From Chara braunii (lineage: Eukaryota > Streptophyta > Charophyceae > Charales > Characeae), in NCBI GenBank assembly GCA_003427395.1, contig BFEA01000599.1, positions 663,253 to 727,252 of the forward strand: 64,000 nt of DNA, given 5' to 3'. Under the pieces are notes generated by a model that was given only the letters and a program-made list of their open reading frames with translations, was not told where the DNA came from and made no database searches. Made by a program: the position numbers and the translations under genes. Numbering within the stretch: the first letter of the stretch is position 1; each line of letters begins with the position of its first letter. This document shows, in pieces, positions 11,569 through 23,500 of the stretch.

Positions 11569-14500
11569 AAAAAGTTCCAGCACTCTTGACAAATGTCCTC
11601 CTTTCTGCCGGGGAGTTCCTGTTCTAGCTTCTTTTTCTTTTTTTTTTGGGGGGGGGGGAGGGAGGTCATTCATCTTGACAAATAAATGTCCGTCGTTGAA
11701 GACGGAGTCAGGAGGCATTTCTTTAGGTTTTCCTTGCCGCTCACTCACACATACATTTAGCACTTACTTATTAGGTCTTGGCAGTCGCCTGAGGTTCTGT
11801 TCCTTCCCGTTCAAGTCGGTATGCTTTTCATTTATCTTGTTGTCGTCTTGGCGGTGATGCCTCTTTTAACCTTGTGCACGCGCACGATCAAAGTCAGCAC
11901 GCTTTCGTTTATCTTTTTGTGTGGGCGATGATAGTTTCTTTCCAGGTGGGTGTTGTTGTCTTCTCCCAATCGTTGAGTGCTTCGCGTTTTTTATATACAC
12001 AGCAGCCGGATGTAATTGCCTCTTTGGCGTGATCTGCCACTGGTTTGCATGTGGTGTTCGCTATTCACTAGGGTTAGGGAAGTGGTGCTGAGCACACCCT
12101 GAGAATGAGGGCCGCGCCCACTCTGGCCCTTTTATTTATTATTTGATTCGTTCATTTTTTATGCAATAAATGGCAATAATATAACAATAAAACAACTTGA
12201 GTTGGGAGTCCATGTGATGGTCGACCACATCATCTGGGTTTTGAGACGATTGACTATGATGTAATCGTCAGTTCGTTGCGGATGTTTGAAACAAAACCAA
12301 AAAAAAGAAAATAGAAAGAAAAAAACACGTCTCGGGAAGCGTTCTTGTTGACGTCAACGTGAGTGAAATCTGTACTGCCTTCACGGTTCCCGTCTTTTTT
12401 TTTGGGGGGAGTATACTTGTCCACCCTTTTTTCTGTTATGCGCTTCACCTGTGTGCTCGTGTTCTTCTCTGATTTTTGTTTTTTGTTTTTTGTTTTCCCC
12501 CCGCTGCCCCTAATTCCCCCTTCTGTCTTGCAGTTCCTTCCGCCTCTCTCCCGATGTGGCATGGGAGCACTGCCGAGAGGGTATGGCAGGGTAGGACAAC
12601 TGGACAGTGATACGTGCAGGTGCAGGGGTGGCTGCCTCCAGTAGATCCTCCTTTTTTTTTTCGTCAGTTTTTTTTTTCGTGTTGACAGGCCTTACCTGTT
12701 TGGCAGCGTGCACGGCCACGTGGGTGTTCGGACTGCAATTGAAAAATGTTGCACTCATCGTGTGCGTGCTCTGTACGTACATATTTACTTATGGCTTGAA
12801 TATATGTCACTAGATGGCCATGCTGTGCTGCTGCTAATGCCAGCGGTGTGTCTGGACTCTGGAGTGTATTTCCTAGCTGTGACAGACGTTTTGTTGTTTC
12901 GTCCGGCCGGGTTTGCTGGCTTGTGGTGGGGTGTGAACCTGCAGTCTGTGGAGTCTTCGTTTCATGTGGGTTAGTGATAGGGCCTCGCTGCACGACTCTC
13001 GAAATGTGCAAAACGAGAGTGAATCTTCCGCTATAATATGGAAAGATACACCGCCTTGATTTTTGTCTTTCGTGCATGTCGAGAGTAGTGCAGCGAGGCC
13101 CATAGTCTGCTTTGATTTTCGCCTAAGGCACCCTTCAGGACAGTGGTTGGTGACAACCTTAGGGTATCACTCGTGTGGCAATCATTCATGCTGAACTGCA
13201 ACCCCGGGGCTAAGGTGGATTATTACGTGATAGTGTCAGCTGTCAGGGGGGGAGTGCAGACTGTATAAGGTTCAGCCTGCTGATGAGTCCTATGAAACAG
13301 TGTCACAGTCCACCTTTCTTTGTCCGATCGTCATGTGAAACAGTGTCACACTCCACCTTTCTTTGTACGATCGTCATGACAATTAGCTTTGTCACCATCG
13401 TCACCAGCATCATCATCAGCCTTATAGTTCTGGCTGCTATCGTCAAGGTTGTAGTTGCCACTCGGATCATTATTGATTGTGTGGTCATTTCATTTTTTTT
13501 TTTTTCCAGTTCTGGCTGCTATCGTCAAGGTTGGAATTGCCACTCGGATCATTATTGTTGTTGTCATTTTTTTAATTGTTTTTTCAGTTCTGGCGGCTAT
13601 CGTCAAGGTTGTAATTGCCACTCGGATCATTAGTGTTGTTGTCATTAAAAAAAAAATTTACTCGATCCTCACAATTTGTTGAAATGAAAGGTGCCCCGCA
13701 TCATTCTCTACAAGGTTGGTCACCAGGTGAGATGGTTTTGAGAAGAAAAAGAGCTGTTATGATTCTGCTGAACTCACAGGGCGAAGGCTAACATTGAGGC
13801 AGTGCAAGATTTTGTGGAAGGAGTAGGAGTACAAATAGACTTGAGAAAGGAAAGGAGGGAATGGAGGAGGAAAGAAAGAGAAATGTTCGAGATCGAAACA
13901 AAGTCATCTCCTCGTCCTCTGGCCATCACTATCTCCCTCACATAATCTTCTCCTCTTATGAACAGTACAGTACAATAATGAACGAATGAATGAACAAGAA
14001 TTAATGTCCGAATAAACTTCCCTGCTGTCAGCACTCAGCGAGCTCACTCTCGTTCCTCTCCCCTCGGTTGCATATCTAGCCATGGCGGTTCATCCATGGA
14101 GACCATGGATGTTCAAAGGATAGTGCAATTACTACTGTCTCTTCTCTTTCCTTCTGCTATAGCCACGGATGAAGTCCATGACCAACCAGTACCCAGCAGG
14201 GTTTTTTTGGTTGCAGTGCCAAAAGTAACTCTCTCGTCCGTGCCTCCTCCTCCCTGTACCTCCGCAGCCTTGGCCTCGTCCCTTCTACTACTACATAGCT
14301 ATGGGGGTCTTCATCTTCACCCTCAGCTTCTCCAACCCAGAGCTGTGGATGACTGTGCCTCAAGGCAGAGCAGCAGCACCGAGTGAATACTATTTACTCT
14401 CGACCTCAGTATCTCTACTCGCAGCCACTTCAGCCTCTGCTCGGTTGCATTTGGCCTACATGAAGCTCATGATGGTGTGGATATTCGTGGGTTTTCAACA

Positions 14501-17500
14501 GTGATTGATTGACTGGGTCACAGTTGTACTCGTGCTGCCAGTATTGGATGCTGGGACTGACCAAAATCAGAGTGAGGGTGAGCTGAATGTTTGGCTTGAC
14601 GAGGCAGCTGCAAGATTCGGCGAGCATTGCTGGATGGAGAAGATGGGGATGGAGACGGACTGGTCGTGGTGGTGTGTCCATTTCTTTGTCGTCTTTGTCA
14701 CTTCTCCCCCCTCTCTTGAACTCTTGTCCGCAGGCGAGGTCATGGAGGGAGGTAGTTCATGATGTGCTGACCAGCTAGCAGGCAGGTCCCTCTGTGGGGG
14801 CTCCCCTGTGAGGGAGGGTGATCTCTCTCTAGGCTTGTACTTGTGTGGCTGATAATATGTTGGCTGGTCCTCTTTTTCTGTGGGTGGTGGTGCGAGGGGT
14901 CATGGATGGAGGTAGTGCATGATGTGCTGACTGGCTAGCAGGCAGGTCTCTCTGTGGGGGTTCCCCTGTGAGGGAGGGTGATCTCTGTCTAGGCTGGTAC
15001 TTGTTTGGCTGACAATATGTTGCCTGGTCCTCTTTTTCTATGGGTGTTGGTCTCTTGTATGCGGTGCAGAGCTTGCAAGGGATCTTGGGCACCATCACGT
15101 CATTTGAGTGCATTAGCAGCAAGAAGGACCCTAGCGTAATGGATGAGCGGCTATACCTGTTTGAGGTACGTAAGTAGATTACACACAGGGACTCGTATGG
15201 AAACTGGAAAGAAGGAAGTTGGTATGTGTGTGTGGGCTTGATTTTAGCTCTCGCTACCTCCACTTCCTTTCTTTTCTCTCCTTTCCCACCCTTCCCCCCA
15301 AAGGAAATGTAAAGGCACCAGTGACAAAAATTGCAGCCATTGCGCATTTAGTCATGACAGAAGGTTTACTATAACTGCTACTTGTATGTTGTCTCTATTT
15401 CATTGGTGTTATATGATCCTGGTAATCTCACAGTCCAAAACTCAAAGAAGGACTGTACTGTTGTATTGCAAGTGGAAGGGAAGATATTGGAAAGCGAAAT
15501 AGACAACGGAAAAATAAGAAATAGGAATGAAAGAAGAAGAAGAAGAAGATGAACACAAGCAACGACCAATGTCACTCCCTCTCCAACTCGCCCCACCATC
15601 TTCAACCTCCAACATCTCCCCCGACACCTTATCTTATTATTAATAATATAAACCAGGACAATGAATGGATGAACGAGAATCAATGTCCGAATCCCTTACT
15701 GCTGTCCAATCAAGGTCAGTATGGGTCCGATGTGGAGGACAAGGCAGGGCTACCAAGCCTCTCCCACTATGGCCACCATGCCGCATTCTACCTCCGAAGT
15801 ACTACCCCACTTGGGGGCTTCCAGATGCAGCACCAACCAAGAAGATGAAGATGCAGACCACCATAGCCAAGATAAGATAAGCTACCTTCTTCACTCCCCT
15901 CCTTGCTCCTTCCTCGTTCCTCCCTTCTTCCTCCTCCCTAGGCCTCTGCCATACCTAGACCTTCACCCACCTACACCTTGGTACCTCCCCCATAGACGAG
16001 GTGGGGCCCAAACTCTGCCTCCTTCAGCTGGGCGGTTGCTCCAGCAGCGTGCAGAGGCACACCCTTAAATGAAGCAGAGTGCAGTGCTGCGTCCACCTTG
16101 GTACCTCCTCCATAGACAAGGTGGGTGCCAAACTCCGCCCAGTGCTGCTTTTTTGGCCGGGTGGTTGCCCCAGCAGCGTGCCTCTGCACGCCAACAAATG
16201 ATGCAGAGTCCATCGCTGCCTCTCCTCCTTTACCGGCCACTGAACTGACTCTCCAGCTACCAGGCCTATTGGTTCCCCTGCCCGATTTGGCATGAAACAT
16301 CATTGCAGTCTGACATCCTCCTTGGCAGGCTCTAGACGTGGGCCTACCGGATCGGTACGGACTCAAAAAATGCTACCACGATCTACTCAAAAGGTGCTAA
16401 AACCCCAATTGACACATGTCCACAGGTTAGTATCGGGGGTGAGGGCCATATCAGCACAGGCCCTCACCAGCGGGTCACACACGTGCAGGTGTCAGACAAA
16501 TGCGAGCACTCAGGATAGCAGCAATTACTCAATAAAACATGAAAATCTCAGCAAATCAGTGCAGCATGGAGCAAAAACAACAGATTTCTCAGTCTGCAAT
16601 TTTGCAGGCCATTACATCAGACCCCCCCCCGCCCTTAAGAGCAAGGTCCCTCCGAGCGACAGACTCAGCAGAATCTCTGCAAAATGCTTTGTAGGCAGGG
16701 AATGGGAAGAGGGTTACCATCTGTTCATGGCGAGTAAAATGCGCATGACGCTCATATGCATTTACTGCACGAGGTGCAGTCTTGATCAGGACTTTGCAAG
16801 AGATCTAGTAGAGTTGATCAAGAGGATGAAATAGGAAATGCACTTGTTATTTTCTGTCCCGTCCGTTACCTCTATGAGTCACAATTGTGTCAACTTCATA
16901 TCTGCCATCAATAGCATTCTGGATCATTGAATCACGATCAGGAAAGGAAGTAGAAGCAGTGTTCACGATCAGGAAAGGAAGTAGCAGTGTTTACGATCAG
17001 GAAAGGAAGTAGAAGCAGTGTTTACGATCAGGAAAGGAAGTAGAAGCAGTGTAAGGATACAACTTAGATCCATGAAACACTGGATACAACTTAGATGCAT
17101 GAAACACTGGATACGTGTGCAGATGAGGAGGCATGCGAACCACATAGGAAGGACTGAAGTTATCATTGCCCAAGACCTTCAAAATCTGCCAAGGGTCATA
17201 GCGCAAAGGATCATTGAATCATGATCAGGAAAGGAAGTAGAAGCAGTGTAAGGATACAACTTAGATGCATGAAACACTGGATACAACTTAGATGCATGAA
17301 ACACTGGATACAACTTAGATGCATGAAACACTGGATACGTGTGCAGATGAGGAGGCATGCGAACCACATAGGAAGGACTGAAGTTATCATTCCCCACGAC
17401 CTTCAAAATCTGCCAGGGGTTGTAGCACAAGGGATCATTGAATCATGATCAGGAAAGGAAGTAGAAGCAGTGTAAGGATACAACTTAGATGCATGAAACA

Positions 17501-20500
17501 CTGGATAGGTGTGCATATGAGGAGGCACGCGAAACAGGTTGGAAGGACTGAAGTTGTCATCTCCCACAGCCTTCAAAATCTGCCAAGGGCTGTAGTATAC
17601 TGGGAGTAACTTTACTCCTTCCTCATCTGGAAACTCAGACATCTTAAACCAGCAGTACATTGCCCATACATCAGTCATGGGCCCCTCATTGCGGCTTTTG
17701 GAGGTCGAAAAGGTGAAAAAGGCCGTCGTTGAAACGGTCTGACCCCGGGGGACTGAAGTCATCATCCCCCACAACCTTCGAAAGGGCCGTAGTATACTGG
17801 GAGTGGTATGCGCGATGCTCCTTCCTCATCTGGAAACTCAGACATCTTAAACCGCCAGTACCTTGCCCATACATCAGCCGTGGGCCCCTCACTGCGACTT
17901 TTGGAGGTTGGGAGCACGACAAACGCTGTCGATGACCCCAAAAGTTGCACCGGTAAATGAGCCGCATATTTGTTTTCCAAGCGGGGAAAGCTAATGGTGG
18001 TTTAAACCACCAATAACCCCCGCCGGCCTAAATTCGGCTTTCCTGCCCTTACGGACCGGGTTCTTAGGGGTGGTGGTGACCAGCAGATGCAGGCGGGTCC
18101 GGTCCAAGGATTTTCAAGCACCAACTTTGATGATTTTTCACGCTCAGAAGCATTGAAGGAAAAAATTGAACAATTGAGATCCTGTAGATTAGAGTGTGAT
18201 ATTTTTACGAAAAATTGCAAAAAAATGAACAAAAAAGAAGATTTAAACCGTGAAATAAATGTCGCTCTGTTTCGTTGCATTTTCCATTTTTACCACTCTA
18301 CCTACCACGTGTGGGCCAACGGGAAAAGTACCCCAATGTCGATGATTTTGTGCACTCAAAAATAAAATATTTCTGACCGTTAAATAAATGCTGCACAAAT
18401 TTGTCCCATACTCCATTTTTGCCACTCTATCACGCGTCAGCCAACGGGAAAAGTACGCCGACTTCAGCGATTTTTCACGTCCAAATCAATACTCTAGGAA
18501 GTCTGACGTTTGGCAGATACTTTGCGGGTTGTATAAGAAGACCGCGTTGGAGGGTCTGCAGATTTCGTCGTGATCTTTCTAGGAAAAATATTTGTAATGA
18601 ACCTGGTCTCGTTTCCTCATTACCACGTGTATGTCTCAAGTCCACAGTACCCAGAAAAGAGAGGAGGGAAGAATAGACAGCTGGAAGGAGAAATATAAGT
18701 CCCTCTTCTCGTTCAGGCTCCCCACCTCCGCCATGTCAGCAACATGCACTCAATGTGCCATGCCAGTAGTGTGCACTCATTGTGCCTCGTCAGCAATATG
18801 CACTCAATGTCCCACGCCAGCAATACGCACTCAATTTGCCACGTCAGCAATATGCACTTCAATGTGGCACGTCAGCACTCCGTGTAACATGTGGACGATA
18901 TGGAAGCAGCTTCTCGCAGGTAAAAAACGATCCTCCAACAGCGAGCAGAATTGGCAGCAGCTTCACATCTGAAGAAACCAGGTACGCACGCACAACGACT
19001 CACATCATCCACACTCTCTCTCTCTCCTCTCCTCATTCCCTCGCTGTCATCTATGGTCGCGGTCTTGGCCGCCCTCTCCCTATCTCACTACTATTATATC
19101 TGGCTGGCACCCCTCCAGCAGTTTGGTGCCAGCTTCTCCTCTCCGGTCTTATGCACAGCATTGTAGCTGCAAGCAACTCGCAAGACTGAGTGCTCGAGCA
19201 GTGGTGAGGTCGACCTTTTGTAGCGTTGACTGGCGCTGTTCAGGGTCAGCCTCGGTCCATGTGAGGGCCCAGATCATCCGATCAGTCCCAGTTTCAGTCT
19301 GGAATCCTAGGCCTGCCTCGGTCCATGTGAGGGCCCAGATCATCCGATCAGTCCCAGTTTCAGTCTGGACTAGGCCTGAATCTTCTGGAACCTGCAGACA
19401 ACTGTTAGATCATTCCAGATCAACGGCCAGGAAATCTTTGTTGTTGACTTTGACTTCTCGGATCTGGGCCTGGGTCCACGAGTTGACTGTTGACTTTTTG
19501 GTCAACTGTTGGTCTGGGCCGTTTCCAAGCCTCTTTGAGCCCTCTTTTCAAGGCCTGCCCGTTTGTACCTGTCTGTGGGCGTGTCGGGAGCCCAGTGGCT
19601 CAATTTGGCACATGAGTTACAACATATTTAAGAAAAAAATAAAAAAATTTCAACCATGAAATAAATTGTGGGGGCAATTCAACGTATTTTCCAATTTTGC
19701 CCCTCTGTCAGTTCTCCCCACTGTGCTACCGGTAGCCGTCATGTACCTGTGTTATCGGTCCCCCCTAATTGAAGACGGTGGGGGTAGTGGTCGTTTAACC
19801 CAAACACAATCACCCTCTTTAGAAGTTGCAGGCCCGAGTCACCGATTGACGAGTTTGATCATGGCATCCTGCCGCTTGTTTATTGGTATGATTGCAACTT
19901 TGAGCAAGCGTTGGTATTCAACTCTGCAGCGGGGCATGCCAGGGGTTATACCAGCAGGATGGTCAGAAACAAGAAATCAAGAGGGTTGCGGATCCGCCGA
20001 CTGTATTGCAGCGTGTTTGGAGTCACACAACGCGTGGAGTGAATGGAGTTGTACAACCTCTTGATCACATCCAACTCATCATCCCAGGGGTTTAGATCAG
20101 GGATGGGGTGACAATCTGGTTTATTTGTTCTGCTTGTACATGCTCAGTTTAATGCTGTAGAGTTGGTTAGTCCTTCCAATGTGAACCAATGAATCTAGTA
20201 TCCAGATCACTCACAAGAGTTTGCCGGGGGCCAATCAGTAAAATGCATTTCTTTTGAAACTCAGGTATGATCAAATCAGTTGGTGCATATGGTGGGAGAG
20301 GAATCAGATTGAGAAATTTGGGAAAACCATCAATATCGACCATGAGGCCCCATTGGCCTCATGCACCTTCCTGGGCAAGCTTGGCGCCCACCACCTAGAG
20401 ATATGCCGTTCGTCCCCCCGAGTGGCATTGAGCAGAGACTGCTGATGCTCACAGGGGGAGGGGACCGGAGGGGAGGCAGTGACTGGCCCATCGAAGAAGC

Positions 20501-23500
20501 TCGGCCCCGATGCTATCGGCTGACCCCTGGGCGGTATCGCCCACCTTCTGTAGCAGGTATCGCACCTGCCGGTGGGTGCAGCGCCCGCATGTTCCCTCGT
20601 TGGAGGCTTGAGCACGGATGTGGCTGCTACGGCGTTCCCCGTAATGCTATAATGACAATTAAAAAGTCTTGAAAGGCTGTCCTGTCAGATTCGACAGGTA
20701 ATTGAATTGGTTGGGCGTAAAGAATTAGCCTTTCAAAAAAAAAAAAAAAAAAACAACCCTGTCACTCACCTTTCCCGTATCCATGAAATCAATAGAGACT
20801 GACTCACTTGGTGAGGGAGGGACGTGCGACGGTTTCAGAAGAGGGGTGGGGGCAGGCCCGGCCGGGCGGCGTCCTCACTCAGCTTTTTTCTCGTTTTTCT
20901 TTTCTTAGGAATACTTGGTGGCCCTAAGGGCCTCTACTCACCACATGCACAAAAGACGAAACATATGGCGGCGTATTATTCCACATTCTGCAGAAGATTC
21001 ATTCTAATTTTGCACATTTGGTGAGTAGTGCAGCCAAGCCCTGAGAATCTTGTGCAGAGACCAACAGTGCCTAGCTAAGTGAGCAACCCTAACTTCTGAA
21101 ACACAGACCTGAATTTCAATCCTGCTCGTGCTGTACTTCATATTCACTGCCTGCCGCGATTTTGGTGGAGGGTCTGCGCTGCATTACTGCGAGGACCCTC
21201 CAGAATGCCTGCATGGGCCTTCTGAGCGGTGTGAAGGGGGATCTGTTGCTCTCTCTCTCTCTCTCTCTCTCTCTCCCCTGTATACAGACACCCCTAAAAA
21301 AAATAAAAAAATAAAAATAAAAAAAGATAAAAAGAATTGGGTGCATGATCTGCGCATCACTAATTTGCGCATGGCGCATGATGCGTGCGCACTGCACGGT
21401 GCACTGCAGAAGTGCGCCGCAAGTATGATTTTATCCTTTGACATACCGTACATTCCTCCAAGTACTTTACTACAAGACCAGTCAAACTGCCGCAGCAAAC
21501 TTCCACAAGTCTTTTGGAAGCCGAAGTATCTGCTCCCAGTATGTGCCATAACCCAAAAGTGGGTTTGGAGAGGCGCATGATTAGGAGCACACAATGTGTT
21601 TAACTTCCTAGCCACATGAAACAATAGACCCTCACACTCGAGATAATGAGGCTGACTGCTAGGATCAGCCTTGATCTGCTCAAGGATCGGGCCATATTTT
21701 GGATCCTTGGTGGTTTCTGGCAAGTCCTTCAATTTTTGTCGGAGGTAATTGGAGCATATAAGGCAAGTTATATATGCAGGATGGCGAAACAAAGCATCCG
21801 CAACTCGATTATAACAGCCTTTCTTAGGTTTCAATTTGAAATCAGAGATGTCAATGTGATACAATCAGTGAGACAAAATTGTAGACAGGTTAATCTGAGA
21901 CTCAAATCCATTGCAAAGTCTCATGATCATAATCTGCCTTGAAATGTTCTCCAAGAAGGTAGTGTTTTGGATGCTCTGAAGCCTCTCGTCTCTCATGTAC
22001 ATGGACTCATGGAGCTAGCTACCTTGTCGCGGGCACACTTTGTATGGGTTATAGTCTTTTGCTTCTATTCACATTCGTTTGCTGAAATCCCGTATTGCTG
22101 CATCATTGTGCCAATCCGGAATTGGCCTGCATTCGTAGTGACCACGGATACGAGTTCGGGATCTGCAATGTGGAGCACAAGATGATTCACCAAAGCCTTT
22201 TTTCAAAGACTCGAAGCAGGACAGGGGTGAACGACAGCTGAGAACTAGAAGACAAATTTGCGATAGTAAAAAGCCAAACCAATAAATTATCGCAAATCAC
22301 ACACGCTCTGTGGTCGAAGCCAATTGCGGATTATTTCAACCGTGGTTGCTTTAGGCTCAAAGCCTGCTGCAGACAAATGACATTGTCCTTCCCAAACTCA
22401 GATTTTTCTAGGTTCAGGTGCAACTGTGACTTTTTCAAAATCTGTAGGAATCCTTTTAGATGTTTGTGTTCTTGCATATCTTTGCTGAATATCTGAATAT
22501 CATCCGAATAAACAAGAACACATCTGTTAATCTGATTACAAATTCACGGGCCATGAGACTCTGAAAAGTGGCCTGTGTTCGTGAGACCGAAGGGCATGAC
22601 AATGAATTTGTACAGCTGATGGCGCGTTTTGAACGCAGTTTTTTGCTGGTTGATCGACTTCAATCCGGTGATATGCTGATGTGAGATTCGTCTTGGAGAA
22701 AACGTTGCATCCACCTGCAGCATCCAACACGTTATCTATCTCGGGACAATGGATAGGCGCCCTTCCGGGTGATTGGGTTCAAACCTCTATAATCAGTTTT
22801 TTTTTCTGTTATGATCCTGGCCAATTTTGAAGTACACATTCATCAGATATTACAATGCCGTCCAATTGCAAAAGAAATGAATGAACTTGAGAGGAGTGAG
22901 AGGGGAAGAAGAAGAAAAAGAAGAAGAAAGAAAGAAGAAGAATATGATGTACACCAGCGTAGACAAATGGTAATGCTCTTCTTCTTCGCCAAACGCTCTT
23001 CCTCCTTATCTCCTTCTCTCTTATTCACACAAGAAATAATAATACAATGTCCGAATCCTTCTACTGCAGGTATCACTTGAGGTCCACCATAGCCATGAAC
23101 GCCTCCCTCACTCTTCACTCTCATAGGCCGAGGCTATGGCGGACTACTTAGGCCTTGCCTTGATGTCCAAAGGACAACGCAAAGCAACTATGGCTGCTCT
23201 AGCTCAGACCGCCATGCCTGGCTCTGCCTTGAAGCTTCTTGGTGTACCCCAGCTGGGGCCTCCCTGCTGCAGCGCCCACCAAGGTGATGAAGGTGGCATC
23301 CACCATAGCCACGGAAGTACCTCTGGCGCTCCCCCTTCCCCCTGGTCTTCTTCCTCCTCCGTGTCCTTGCTACTTCCCCAGCAGCGCTGCTCCAAGCTAG
23401 CGCTCCAAGCAGTGTGTCGCCAAACTTGCACACGGCCAATGAGGCTGGGCTCTTCGCCCGACCTGGAGATATAGCGGCCTGCTTGCCTCTTGGGCGGTGA

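Larger units (their letters stand above)
10252..15069 (+). other. Intron 1 (4,818 bp)
   Basis: The 5' third (10252 to about 11290) is an almost pure polypyrimidine stretch that keeps a chance reading frame open. Inside are a C23A15 block at 11536-11573 and a T10G10 block near 11638 (inverse composition), an AT-rich repeat at 12103-12235, a foldback element at 12980-13101, tandem repeats at 13294-13379 and 13426-13648, and a duplication just before exon 2. Confidence 0.9.

Noticed and set aside
16292-16834. 180-codon open frame in intron 2
   Set aside because: No recognisable domain, mixed composition, and embedded among repeats; likely chance.
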